Below are positions 1 to 8,763 of a stretch of DNA of 13,508 nt, piece after piece; the first letter of the stretch is position 1; every line of letters starts with the position of its first letter. Origin of the DNA: Phycisphaerae bacterium (GTDB lineage Bacteria > Planctomycetota > Phycisphaerae > Tepidisphaerales > Tepidisphaeraceae); contig JACMJD010000713.1 in NCBI GenBank assembly GCA_014380825.1, forward strand, positions 1-13,508. Direction: 5' to 3'. The translations under genes were made by a program, and so were the position numbers. The notes under the pieces are model-generated. The model searched no databases. It was not told the DNA's origin and saw only the letters and a program-made list of their open reading frames with translations.

Positions 1-60
1 ATACATTGACGCGTGGTTGGCGTGGCCCCTCATCCGGGCGTCCCGGTCGCCTCCCCCCCC

Positions 61-76
61 ACGCCGCGAGCGGCGA
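61..76. repeat. REP-like palindrome, copy 1
   Basis: The sequence ACGCCGCGAGCGGCGA contains a perfect inverted repeat CGCCGC-GA-GCGGCG, 2 nt beyond the stop codon of the M23 peptidase gene. It matches 15 of 16 bases with positions 2505-2520. Both copies sit just after a stop codon in a spacer, which suggests a dispersed REP-type family. On the minus strand the hairpin is followed by a G-rich run and not a T-tract, so it is not a classic intrinsic terminator. The rest of the spacer (1-60) shows only a C-rich run (52-60) and no recognisable gene. Confidence 0.55.
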
Positions 77-77
77 A

Positions 78-665
78 TCAGTAGAGCGGTCCTAAAACCA
101 GTCGCGGATCCGGATAAATCTCCAGCGCCGCGGATCGGTCCGCTTCACTCACCACCCCCGGCATGTCCGGCTTCGTCGGCTTCTCATAACTCAATTGAAA
201 GTGCAGATGCGGATTCCATCCGCCGTTCTCGTGACGGTCGCCGAGGTACGCGATCACATCACCCGCGCGAAACGAATCGCCCGCATCTCGCAGCTCGATC
301 GAAGCTTTCGACAGGTGGCCCCACAGCGCGAACAACTCGACGCCATTCAACTCATGCCTGGTAATAATCGTATACCCATAGTCACCGGCCGCGGCGTTGT
401 ACCCTTGCAGGAAAACTGACCCCTCAAAAAACGCCCGACACTCCGTCCCGACTGGCCCGCCAATGTCGATGCCCACGTGAATGCACCTGGCTGCCTCGCG
501 AAACAGCTCGGTCGTGTAAATTGCCCGCTTCTCGTTGTATCTCCCGATTGCGTAAGGCGAGGTTGAAGCACGAAAAGCTTCCGGATCGTTCTCGAAGTCG
601 AAGAGTTCGTACTTTGGCGGAAGAGCAATCACCGGATGAAACGAGTATTGTGAGAAGTTGACCAT
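78..665 (-). CDS. M23-family metallopeptidase-like protein, no signal peptide
   Basis: A 195-aa protein with a LytM/M23 fold signature. HVGID (residues 63-67) supplies the His and Asp zinc ligands, WGHLS (115-119) holds the conserved His, and HLH (153-155) gives the general base and third ligand. M23 enzymes are zinc endopeptidases that usually cut peptide cross-bridges in peptidoglycan, so the catalytic set looks complete. No signal peptide or membrane segment is visible and the start MVNFSQYSFH is polar, so export is not evident. The C-terminus DPRLVLG recalls the NPxLLLG-type tail of M23 domains found between kinase-like and class III aminotransferase domains in some bacterial fusion proteins; this is a recollection, not a search result. 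It begins 13 nt after the 216-aa gene upstream and is probably co-transcribed with it and pheA. The substrate is unknown. Confidence 0.82.
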   Translation of the reverse strand: MVNFSQYSFHPVIALPPKYELFDFENDPEAFRASTSPYAIGRYNEKRAIYTTELFREAARCIHVGIDIGGPVGTECRAFFEGSVFLQGYNAAAGDYGYTIITRHELNGVELFALWGHLSKASIELRDAGDSFRAGDVIAYLGDRHENGGWNPHLHFQLSYEKPTKPDMPGVVSEADRSAALEIYPDPRLVLGPLY

Positions 666-678
666 CGGTCACGCGTTC

Positions 679-1329
679 CTACCAAAGCTTCCACCAAGGT
701 TTCGTCGCGCGAATCTCCGCCGGGCGAGGCGGACCGAATCGAAAGACTTCGACGCCTCGCGTATTGGTGTCGGGATACTTCAGTCCAAGCCTCCGCATAA
801 AATCGACCAGCTGCCAATCATGTCCGATCGCAAACTCATCGTCGTGAAACGCTTTCGACTTGCCGAGTGATTCAAGATCCCACTCAACCAGATATGGTGC
901 GACGGATGAAGCATCAACGCCTTCCCAATGCGCGGCGACCTTAGTTGGATCGCCGGACCAATCTCGTTTTTGTTCTGGAGTGAGTTCGCCCCAGTACGCC
1001 GGGATCGGATTGAAGTGATCGACCTCGTCACCGTTGTCATAAAGTGTGTACATCCAGAGATCGCCATCATGGATGTGAAACGCGAAGGAAGCCGTAGCCA
1101 GGCGTTGCGAAAGAAAACAAGCGAGGTCATCGTGTTCTGCAAACCCGCCGGGCAGCGTTGCTGCAACTCGCTGGTCGTCGGTCACCAGCACTCGCAACAT
1201 GTCTTCCTCTGCGATCGGAACTTCCGTGTCGAACTGAATGCGATTCTTCGTCGCGTAATCGTTCAGGGCCGCGAGAAACTCTTTACGGGGCGCGTGATGT
1301 ACCGCGATGACTGACAAGAATAAGCCCAT
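679..1329 (-). CDS. conserved-looking hypothetical protein, Trp-rich
   Basis: I do not recognise this 216-aa protein. The start MGLFLSVIAV is chosen because it follows a GGGGGG-rich stretch suitable as a ribosome site and lies 17 nt after the pheA stop; an earlier in-frame start at 1401 would overlap pheA by 55 nt. The sequence is soluble with no transmembrane segment. Its most distinctive part is the middle: WMYTLYDNGDEVDHFNPIP, then a polar stretch and W-x-GDP. This resembles uncharacterised bacterial proteins with a VDxFNxxP...WxGDP pattern, from memory only. The C-terminus is basic and aromatic (KPWWKLW). It is sandwiched between pheA and an M23-like peptidase gene, 13 nt before the latter, suggesting one transcript, but nothing ties its role to phenylalanine synthesis. 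Confidence 0.8.
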   Translation of the reverse strand: MGLFLSVIAVHHAPRKEFLAALNDYATKNRIQFDTEVPIAEEDMLRVLVTDDQRVAATLPGGFAEHDDLACFLSQRLATASFAFHIHDGDLWMYTLYDNGDEVDHFNPIPAYWGELTPEQKRDWSGDPTKVAAHWEGVDASSVAPYLVEWDLESLGKSKAFHDDEFAIGHDWQLVDFMRRLGLKYPDTNTRGVEVFRFGPPRPAEIRATKPWWKLW

Positions 1330-1346
1330 GTGCCGCCCCCCATTGT

Positions 1347-2444
1347 TTACAGCACTTCCGTCGCCCGCGGATAACTGCCCAGCACCGTGAGCTGCAAGCA
1401 ATGCTGTTTCGCCCCTGCGATGGCTTCACGCATCTTGGGATCGTCGCTGTGCCCTTGGGCATCGATGAAGAAGTAATACTCCCAATTTGTTTTCTGGCTC
1501 GGGCGCTTCTCGATGTCGGTCAGGTTGATGCCGCTGTCGCGGAAGACGTCCAGCACTTCAGCCAGCGCGCCGGGTTTGTGGGCGGTCGTGAACATGATGG
1601 CGGTTTTGTCGTCGCCGGATTTGCGCGCGGGTTCGACGCCGATGACGAAGAACCGCGTGATGTTGTCCGGGTTGTCTTCGATGTTTTCGAAGAGCACGTG
1701 AAGATCGTACAGCTCGCCCGCCAGCGCCGATCCGATCGCGGCGCTGCCGGGTTCGCGCGACGCGAGTTCGGCCGCCACGCTGGTGCTGGCGACGGGCGTC
1801 ACCTCGCGGCCCTTGACTGTCGCAGCCAACCACTTGCGGCACTGCGTGAACACTTCGGGCTTGGAATAAATCCGCTTGATCTGCTCCCACGGTTCCTTGG
1901 CCAGCAAATTGTGATGGATTGTCGTGTTCACTTCGGCGCAGATCTTGGCGCTGGATGCGAGGAACGAATCGAGCGTGTCGACCACGCCGCCGTGGATGCT
2001 GTTTTCGACCGGGACCATCCCCAGGTCGATGTGCTTGCGCACGACTTCGTCGAACACGCTGGGGATATCGATGAGCGCGACGTAATCGACCGATTGCCCG
2101 AACTTCACAACCGCCGCCGCGTGCGAGAACGAGCCTTCCGGGCCGAGGAAGCCGATGCGCAGCGGCTTCTCCAGTGCGAACGATCCGCTCATCAGCTCGC
2201 GATACACCGCCTCAAGTGATCGATTCGGCAATGGACCGCGGTTCAGCTCACGAATCCGCGCCAGCACCATCTTCTCGCGATCGGGCGCATAGATTGGCGT
2301 GTTGTGCTGCTGCTTGAGCTTGCCAACTTCGACGACTACTTCGGCACGACGGTTGATCAGCTCGACGAGCTGCGAATCGATCGCGTCGATCTGCGCGCGA
2401 AGCAACGAGAGTTTCGCGTCGGGATGTTCCGGTGTTTCGGACAT
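1347..2444 (-). CDS. pheA: bifunctional chorismate mutase/prephenate dehydratase (P-protein)
   Basis: A 365-aa protein for phenylalanine synthesis: chorismate to prephenate, then prephenate to phenylpyruvate. Residues 11-95 form an AroQ-type chorismate mutase (LRAQIDAIDSQLVELINRRA, then the GKLK segment). Residues 96-270 are the dehydratase domain (IGFLGPEGSFSHAA; VPVENSIHGGV; TRF at 263-265, a conserved catalytic motif). Residues 280-355 are an ACT domain with GAL (292-294) and EKRP in place of the usual ESRP, the phenylalanine-binding region for feedback inhibition. Length is close to the family norm of 360-390. The start at 2444 (MSETPEHPDA) has AAGAGACG a few bases upstream; a longer frame to 2513 would run into the palindromes. 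The metB-like gene ends 82 nt upstream, and the inverted repeat between them could affect readthrough into pheA. Confidence 0.95.
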   Translation of the reverse strand: MSETPEHPDAKLSLLRAQIDAIDSQLVELINRRAEVVVEVGKLKQQHNTPIYAPDREKMVLARIRELNRGPLPNRSLEAVYRELMSGSFALEKPLRIGFLGPEGSFSHAAAVVKFGQSVDYVALIDIPSVFDEVVRKHIDLGMVPVENSIHGGVVDTLDSFLASSAKICAEVNTTIHHNLLAKEPWEQIKRIYSKPEVFTQCRKWLAATVKGREVTPVASTSVAAELASREPGSAAIGSALAGELYDLHVLFENIEDNPDNITRFFVIGVEPARKSGDDKTAIMFTTAHKPGALAEVLDVFRDSGINLTDIEKRPSQKTNWEYYFFIDAQGHSDDPKMREAIAGAKQHCLQLTVLGSYPRATEVL

Positions 2445-2454
2445 GCTTCGTCTC

Positions 2455-2520
2455 TTGCCGCTTGCGGCGTCGCAGATCGGGCAACGCGAGTCGCTGCATC
2501 TGCGACGCCGCAAGCGGCGA
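2455..2520. repeat. pair of REP-like palindromes in inverted orientation
   Basis: Positions 2457-2477 are the exact reverse complement of 2498-2518: a 21-bp perfect stem with a 20-nt loop. Each arm also holds its own small hairpin, GCCGC-TT-GCGGC (2457-2468) and GCCGC-AA-GCGGC (2507-2518), so long-hairpin and two-hairpin forms are alternatives. The element fills nearly all of the 82-bp spacer between the metB-like stop and the pheA start. It resembles BIMEs, in which two REP units face each other. The right arm includes an 18-nt stretch (2494-2511, CTGCATCTGCGACGCCGC) found exactly again at 10944-10961. No T-tract follows on the minus strand. Confidence 0.75.
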
Positions 2521-2526
2521 TACTCG

Positions 2527-3729
2527 TCAATCCAACGCGTGCTTCAGGCTCGCGATCAGATCCTTCACATCTTCGACACCCACCGACAGTCGCACCAATC
2601 CGTCATCAATCCCAATCTCCTTCCGTCGCGCCGGCGGAATGCTCGCGTGCGTCATGAGCGCGGGATGATCGACCAGGCTTTCAACGCCACCAAGACTCTC
2701 GGCCAGCGTGAACAATGTGCAGCGTTCGAGGAATCTCCGCGAGCGTTCGATCCCGCCATCCATGATCATCGTGACGATCCCGCCGCCGGTTTGCATCTGA
2801 CGTTTCGCGATTTGGAACTGCGGGTGCGATTCGAGGTGCGGGTAGATCACGCGTTTGATGTCGTTGCGTGATTCAAGGAACTTCGCGATTTCGATCGCGC
2901 TCTGTCCCGATCGTTCCAGCCGCAAAGCAAGCGTCTTCACGCCTCGAAGCGCGAGGAAACAATCGAACGGCGAAAGAATTCCGCCGACGGAATTTTGCAG
3001 GAACGTCAGCCGCTCGATCAGTTGCGCGTTAACGCCGACGATCGCGATGCCGCCGATCATGTCGCTGTGGCCGTTGAGGAATTTCGTCACGCTGTGGACG
3101 GTGATATCGAACCCGAGCGAGATCGGCCGCTGGTTGAACGGCGTGGCGAACGTGTTGTCGGCGACGGTCAGAATATCGCGGCCTTTTGCGAGCTTCGCGA
3201 TCGCCGAAAGGTCCGCGAGTTTCAACAGCGGATTGCTCGGCGTTTCGATCCAAATCATCCTGGTTTTGGGCGTGATCGCTTTCTGGATCGCGCCCAGATC
3301 AGTTTGATCGACGTAAGTGAAATCCAGTCCAGCGCTTTTACGCCGCACGCGCTCGAACAGGCGGTACGTTCCGCCATACAAATCGTCGCCGCAGACCACG
3401 TGCGCGCCGCTGTCGAGCAATTCCAGAACGGTCGCCGTTGCGTTGCATCCGGATGCGAACGCGAATCCCGCCTGCCCGTCTTCCAGGTCGGCCACGCACC
3501 GCTCGAACGCCCAGCGCGTCGGATTATGGCTTCGGCCATAATCGAGACCTTTGTGTACGCCGGGCGATTCCTGGGCGTACGTGCTACTGACATAAATCGG
3601 CGGCATTACCGCGCCGGTCGATGGATCGGGCAATTGTCCCGCGTGAATTGTCCGCGTCGCAAACTGCGGACGCGGGCCGTCGTACGGCAGCGCGCGGTTC
3701 GTGGGTAATTTTGCGTCGGTGGTCTTCAT
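2527..3729 (-). CDS. trans-sulfuration PLP enzyme (cystathionine gamma-synthase or gamma-lyase family)
   Basis: A 400-aa protein of the Cys/Met metabolism PLP-dependent family (fold type I). Visible hallmarks are an N-terminal TRTIHAGQ, the YGRSHNPTRWAFE segment (64-77) contributing phosphate-binding and substrate residues, SGCNAT (93-98) over the cofactor ring, ETPSNP (162-167), the PLP-ring Asp in VADNT (189-193), and the Schiff-base lysine K216 in HSVTKFLNGH. The family includes cystathionine gamma-synthase, gamma- and beta-lyases and related sulfhydrylases; sequence alone does not separate them here, so no gene symbol is given. SGC replaces the more usual SGM or SGL. The ATG is preceded by GAGGAA at good spacing. 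The upstream lipoprotein gene ends 70 nt before it, so it may have its own promoter, though none is clear by eye. Confidence 0.93.
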   Translation of the reverse strand: MKTTDAKLPTNRALPYDGPRPQFATRTIHAGQLPDPSTGAVMPPIYVSSTYAQESPGVHKGLDYGRSHNPTRWAFERCVADLEDGQAGFAFASGCNATATVLELLDSGAHVVCGDDLYGGTYRLFERVRRKSAGLDFTYVDQTDLGAIQKAITPKTRMIWIETPSNPLLKLADLSAIAKLAKGRDILTVADNTFATPFNQRPISLGFDITVHSVTKFLNGHSDMIGGIAIVGVNAQLIERLTFLQNSVGGILSPFDCFLALRGVKTLALRLERSGQSAIEIAKFLESRNDIKRVIYPHLESHPQFQIAKRQMQTGGGIVTMIMDGGIERSRRFLERCTLFTLAESLGGVESLVDHPALMTHASIPPARRKEIGIDDGLVRLSVGVEDVKDLIASLKHALD

Positions 3730-3799
3730 TCAGTTCCTCGCTTGAACGCGGGGCAGTCTAATCGGTCCGAATTGACACACAAAGCTGAGCCCGCGAGAT

Positions 3800-4324
3800 C
3801 TACAACCCCGAGCCGGCGGGTTGCGACGCGGACTGAGAACTCCCGCCCGACTGTCCCGGACTGAAGAAAACGCTGAGCGTTTCGGGCGTGCCACTCGCCC
3901 GGTCGAACAGTCGCTTGCCGCCATCGCGCTGAGAAATCCATCCGTCGTTTCGATCAATTAGCGTCGACGTGTTGTTCCACGGCGTGAATGTCGCGATGCG
4001 ATCGGTGCCAACTTTAACGTCCACGTCGTACGCCTCGAGCGGACGCGATTCTTCGATCTCCCCCAGGTCGGCAGTCCAGCGGCCCATCAGGCTGCCCGGC
4101 GAATCTTGCGTATACATCCTCACGCTCCAGCGCGCACCGGGACCGCGCGAGTACGGCACGAGGTGCGCGCACAAATGCAAGTAGTCACGATCCGCCAGTC
4201 GAATGGTCGACTGATCAATCTTCTTCGGCCGCCGTGCGTCGCTCTGTTCGACGCCGTTGGACGCGCATCCAACAATGAACCCCGCGCAGAGCAATCCGAT
4301 CAGAACTCGCCCACCTGTCCTCAT
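3800..4324 (-). CDS. small predicted lipoprotein, function unknown
   Basis: A 174-aa protein that starts at MRTGGRVLIG with a strong GGGAGGAG ribosome site just upstream. A short basic n-region and a hydrophobic stretch (8-18) end in the lipobox-like FIVGC with Cys20, followed by Ala-Ser. This predicts signal peptidase II cleavage and lipid attachment at the membrane. The mature part is hydrophilic, with RWSVRMYTQD and AYDVDVKVGTDR segments, and ends in a low-complexity Ser/Gly/Gln tail (from about 156). I recognise no domain. It begins 2 nt after the obg stop codon, so the two genes are probably translated from one message. That linkage may be a convenience of transcription, as Obg is cytoplasmic and this product should be exported. 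Confidence 0.85.
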   Translation of the reverse strand: MRTGGRVLIGLLCAGFIVGCASNGVEQSDARRPKKIDQSTIRLADRDYLHLCAHLVPYSRGPGARWSVRMYTQDSPGSLMGRWTADLGEIEESRPLEAYDVDVKVGTDRIATFTPWNNTSTLIDRNDGWISQRDGGKRLFDRASGTPETLSVFFSPGQSGGSSQSASQPAGSGL

Positions 4325-4326
4325 GC

Positions 4327-5691
<1,365 letters not shown>

Positions 5692-5747
5692 TCATCGGGA
5701 ATCCAACTGGGCACAAGGTGACGCAGAATGAACCCTTCCGTCCGGCG

Positions 5748-5765
5748 TGCAGGCTTCAGCCTGCA
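5748..5765. repeat. REP-like palindrome of a second type (GCAGGCTTCAGCCTGC)
   Basis: A perfect 7-bp stem TGCAGGC/GCCTGCA closes a TTCA loop, with partly paired flanks including G-T wobbles (5744-5747 with 5766-5769). It lies about 18 nt after the helicase stop codon. It is unlike the ACGCCGC-type palindromes elsewhere in the window. No T-run follows on the minus strand, so a REP-like element or a factor-dependent 3' end is likelier than a classic terminator. From memory, GCAGGCTGAAGCCTGC-like sequences recur in planctomycete genomes. Confidence 0.55.
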
Positions 5766-5783
5766 TGTCTTCCCGAAAAGTTC

Positions 5784-7826
5784 TCAAACCCACATCCCCG
5801 CAATCTTCGCTTGAATCTGCTCCGCGGCTTTCGTCGTCGCTGCGAGGTCAATGCTTACCGGTGCTTCCAACGTCACGCGCTCGAATCGATCGATGATCGC
5901 ATCCGGCAAGAACCGCGTGAGCTGCGCGTACGTGTGACGATCGCCCGTGCTCCACTTCTTTGCGTAGTAGCGCAGCGGGAACAACACCTCAAGAAAATCC
6001 TTCGCGCGGGTAAGCGCTACATAGAATAATCGTCGCTCTTCTTCGATCTGGTCCACATCGCCCGTCGACATGTCCGACGGAATATTCCCATCGGCGGCAT
6101 GAAGCAAATACACGACATCCCACTCGCAGCCTTTTGCGGAGTGAATCGTCGAGAGGATCAGATAATCCTCCTCGCGTAGCGGCGGACCCGCGAGGTCCTG
6201 CGTGCCGCTTGTCGGATCGAGCGCGAGATCGCTCAGCATCGCGCGTCGCGATGGAAACGTGGCGCTGATCTGTTCGAGCTGTTCGATGTCTCGCGCGCGC
6301 ATCAGCGCTTGCTCGTAACGCTTCTCGAGGATCGGATCGTAAAACGTTCGAATGCGCGCGATCTGCTCGGGGAGCAGTATCGAATCGGACGCGAGCAGCG
6401 AGAGTAGATCGACGAACTGTTCGAACTGACCGGAAAGACCCCCAGCTCCCGCTGGGGGCTGGTAGGTGCGAAGGGAGCTCAACTCGAAGTGATGCGATGC
6501 GAGATGCGCGATCGCGCGTTTCGCGTGCGCGGGACCGAAGCCATCCATTAGTTGCAGCGTGCGCATCGCGCTGGTGCTGTCGCGCGAGTTTTCCGCGAGT
6601 CGAAGAATTGAAAGCACGTCTTTCACATGCGCGGCTTCCAGGAATTTCAATCCACCGTACTTCACGAACGGGATGTTGCGACGGCCCAGCTCGACTTCCA
6701 GCGCATCGCTGTGATGCGCGGCGCGAAACAGCACCGCCTGCTTGCGCAGCGCGATGCCGGCCTCGTGATGCGCGAGGATGCGGTCGATCAAATAACTCGA
6801 TTGCTGGTCCTCGTCGGTCACGGTCACGAGCCTTGGCTTCTGCTTGCCCGCGCGGGTCGTGAACAGATCTTTCGCGAATCGGCGAGGACATTGAGCGATC
6901 ACGGCGTTGGTGGCCTCGAGGATCGGCTGGACGCTGCGATAATTCTGCTCGAGCTTCACGACCGTTGTCGCGGGATACACGTTTGGGAAATCGAGGATGT
7001 TGTTCACGGTCGCGGCGCGGAACGAGTAGATGCTTTGCGCATCGTCGCCGACAACCGTGAGCCCGCAACCGTTCGGACACAAGCCTTTCAGGATTGACGC
7101 TTGCAGCGTGTTCGTGTCCTGATATTCGTCCACCAGAACCGCATCGAATCGCTTGCGCACCTCGCTCGCCAAGTTCGTGTCCTGCATGAGGTGGAACCAG
7201 TACAGCAGCAGGTCGTCGTAATCGAGCACGGCCTGTTCCTGTTTGCGTTGGACGTACGCGCGGAACAGGGTTTTGAGCTGCTCGGGATAACTCATGCACC
7301 AGGGGAATGTGGACTTAAGAACCTGCTCGACGGGCTCGCTCGCGTTCACGCAGCGGCTGTAGATCGCCAGGCAGGTGCCCTTCTTCGGAAATCGCACTTC
7401 GCCTTTGTCTAGCGACAGTTCGCCACGCGAATCGTTCAGCAGATCTTCGGCGTCGGATCGATCGACGACCGTAAACGATTCGGCCAGGCCGAGCGATTGG
7501 CAATGCAGACGAAGCAATCGATTGGCGATGGCGTGAAACGTTCCGCCCCAGACGCGCGAGAGTGATGTGTTTTTCACCGGCGCTCGCGACAGGATCGACT
7601 CAACCCGCTTGAGCATCTCCGCCGACGCGCGGCGGGTGAACGTCAGCAGCAGGATTCGCGAAGGATCGGTTCCCGATGCGATCAGATGTGCAACGCGATG
7701 CGCCAGCGTGTTGGTCTTGCCCGTCCCCGCGCCAGCGACAATCAGCACCGGCCCGTCCCGTGCGAGGGTGGCGGCCAGGCGCTGTTGATCGTTCAGTTTG
7801 TCCAGCCAGCCAGCGGTCGCGTCCAT
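5784..7826 (-). CDS. superfamily 1 DNA helicase, UvrD/Rep/PcrA type
   Basis: A 680-aa ATP-dependent 3'-5' DNA helicase with all the SF1A motifs in order: Q motif LNDQQRLAA (11-19), Walker A AGAGTGKT (31-38), motif Ia TFTRRASAEM (62-71), Walker B VDEYQDTN (232-239), motif III VVGDDAQSIYSFRAA (258-272), motif IV EQNYRS (293-298), motif V STIHSAKGCEWDVVYL (559-574) and motif VI EERRLFYVALTRAKD (596-610). Such enzymes unwind DNA during repair and replication restart. At 680 aa it is slightly shorter than E. coli UvrD and lacks the extended C-terminal tail. UvrD, PcrA and Rep cannot be told apart by eye. The ATG has GAGG about 8 nt before it. Odd point: residues 457-463 (PPAGAGG) are encoded by a perfect palindrome resembling an inserted repeat. 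Confidence 0.94.
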   Translation of the reverse strand: MDATAGWLDKLNDQQRLAATLARDGPVLIVAGAGTGKTNTLAHRVAHLIASGTDPSRILLLTFTRRASAEMLKRVESILSRAPVKNTSLSRVWGGTFHAIANRLLRLHCQSLGLAESFTVVDRSDAEDLLNDSRGELSLDKGEVRFPKKGTCLAIYSRCVNASEPVEQVLKSTFPWCMSYPEQLKTLFRAYVQRKQEQAVLDYDDLLLYWFHLMQDTNLASEVRKRFDAVLVDEYQDTNTLQASILKGLCPNGCGLTVVGDDAQSIYSFRAATVNNILDFPNVYPATTVVKLEQNYRSVQPILEATNAVIAQCPRRFAKDLFTTRAGKQKPRLVTVTDEDQQSSYLIDRILAHHEAGIALRKQAVLFRAAHHSDALEVELGRRNIPFVKYGGLKFLEAAHVKDVLSILRLAENSRDSTSAMRTLQLMDGFGPAHAKRAIAHLASHHFELSSLRTYQPPAGAGGLSGQFEQFVDLLSLLASDSILLPEQIARIRTFYDPILEKRYEQALMRARDIEQLEQISATFPSRRAMLSDLALDPTSGTQDLAGPPLREEDYLILSTIHSAKGCEWDVVYLLHAADGNIPSDMSTGDVDQIEEERRLFYVALTRAKDFLEVLFPLRYYAKKWSTGDRHTYAQLTRFLPDAIIDRFERVTLEAPVSIDLAATTKAAEQIQAKIAGMWV
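6439..6458. repeat. palindrome inside the helicase gene (CCCCCAGC-TCCC-GCTGGGGG)
   Basis: A perfect 8-bp stem with a TCCC loop within coding sequence, translated on the minus strand as part of the peptide PPAGAGG between helicase motifs IV and V. The peptide is Gly/Pro/Ala-rich and unlike its surroundings. This looks like a third REP-type palindrome that entered a permissive loop without breaking the frame. From memory, similar CCCCCAGC...GCTGGGGG palindromes recur in planctomycetes and other phyla. Confidence 0.55.
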
Positions 7827-7889
7827 GCGTTGGCCTCATCCGTTCGGGAACTGTTCAGCTTGCTTGTACCGCCGGCGAGAAATAATTCA

Positions 7890-7903
7890 ACCCTGCGCAG
7901 GGT
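7890..7903. promoter_or_regulatory. 14-bp perfect palindrome in the divergent spacer, candidate operator
   Basis: ACCCTGCGCAGGGT is fully self-complementary and lies between the divergent helicase and RTX-like genes. Just before it, on plus, AATAAT (7881-7886) could be a -10 element, with TTGCTT (7860-7865) as a poor -35 at 15-bp spacing. If that is the RTX promoter, the palindrome would cover the transcription start, as many operators do. Another REP-like element is the main alternative. Confidence 0.35.
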
Positions 7904-7953
7904 GATCAGGCGCCTCCCGTAAGTAATGGCGAATCGAAAAACATCAACTTGAA

Positions 7954-7957
7954 GGAG
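7954..7957 (+). promoter_or_regulatory. ribosome binding site that fixes the GTG start of the RTX-like gene
   Basis: GGAG within AAGGAGAA stands 6 nt before GTG 7964. The upstream TTG at 7949 overlaps this site and so is an unlikely start. Confidence 0.6.
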
Positions 7958-7963
7958 AACGCC

Positions 7964-8746
7964 GTGAACACGAATCGAACCAACGCGTCGACGACTTTGG
8001 AAACGCTGGAACTTCGCCGCCTGTTCGCGGCCAGCGTAATTAACCAGGTACTCATGGTCGAAGGCACGAATGGCGTCGACAACCTCGACGTGCGCACGGA
8101 TCCCAATAATGCCGCCAACGTGAAGGTGAGCGATTCGGTCATCGGCACGAACATGGGATCGTTCGCGAAGCCAAGCTTCACGCGGATTGATGTTTTCGCC
8201 CGCGATGGAAACGACAACGTGCTGATCTCCGTTCCCACGCCGTGCTGGCTGTTTGGCGAAGCTGGCAATGACAGACTTGACGGCCACGAAGTCAACGACG
8301 AGTTGTATGGCGGCACTGGAAACGATCGCCTGCGCGGCCACGGCGGAAACGACGCGATGGACGGCGGCGCGGGACGCAACCGCTTCGACGGCGGCGCCGG
8401 GCCCGACTTCGACATCGTCAACTATCAATCCAGCACCGTGCCGATCAGCGTGACGTTCGACAGCCCCGGCAGCATCGTTGAACTCACCGGCGGCAACGAT
8501 CAACTCTACGGCGGAACCGGAGCCGACAATATCAGCGGCGGAATGGGTGACGATCGTCTGGACGGAACCGACTTCATCCGTATCGGCGTCGACGGCCACT
8601 CGCGCGACGTGCTGGACGGCGGCCCCGGACGCGACACCGCCTACTTCGGCGCTCGCCCGTTCTTTGGCAGCGACGATGTCGTCACTAACTGCGAGGTGCT
8701 GATCGAAGTGATCAACGGCCGAATCAATCAACCGTTCGGGCTGTAG
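7964..8746 (+). CDS. secreted LEPR-XLL-type protein with RTX-like calcium-binding repeats
   Basis: A 260-aa protein from a GTG start with GGAG 6 nt upstream. Near the N-terminus, LETLELRRLFAAS (residues 12-24) resembles the LEPR-XLL motif of planctomycete secreted proteins, thought to direct export or sorting. No ordinary long hydrophobic signal is present. Two clusters of hemolysin-type repeats (GGxGxDxLx) follow, at about 98-147 (GEAGNDRLDG, YGGTGNDRLRG, DGGAG) and 176-223 (GGNDQLYGGTGADNISGGMGDDRLDG, given here as its repeat units; then DGGPGRDTAYFG). These usually bind calcium in parallel beta-roll turns outside the cell. No catalytic domain is visible, so it may be a surface or matrix protein. 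It converges on the sigma factor gene, with a hairpin between them. Confidence 0.85.
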   Translation: MNTNRTNASTTLETLELRRLFAASVINQVLMVEGTNGVDNLDVRTDPNNAANVKVSDSVIGTNMGSFAKPSFTRIDVFARDGNDNVLISVPTPCWLFGEAGNDRLDGHEVNDELYGGTGNDRLRGHGGNDAMDGGAGRNRFDGGAGPDFDIVNYQSSTVPISVTFDSPGSIVELTGGNDQLYGGTGADNISGGMGDDRLDGTDFIRIGVDGHSRDVLDGGPGRDTAYFGARPFFGSDDVVTNCEVLIEVINGRINQPFGL

Positions 8747-8763
8747 CCGGAATGTCGAGTTGT

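Noticed and set aside
52..60. C-rich run near the left edge
   Set aside because: Too short and isolated to support a slippery tract or regulatory element.
1401..2219. 272-codon plus-strand open frame opposite pheA
   Set aside because: It is antisense to a clear pheA gene; its Asp/Val/Ala-rich product is a typical shadow of a GC-rich coding strand.
2457..2518. Intrinsic terminator after the metB-like gene
   Set aside because: The stem is strong but no T-tract follows on the transcribed strand; repeat copies elsewhere favour a REP-like element.
5989..7299. 436-codon minus-strand frame within the helicase gene
   Set aside because: Runs in another frame of the same strand through all helicase motifs; Arg-rich, no domain.
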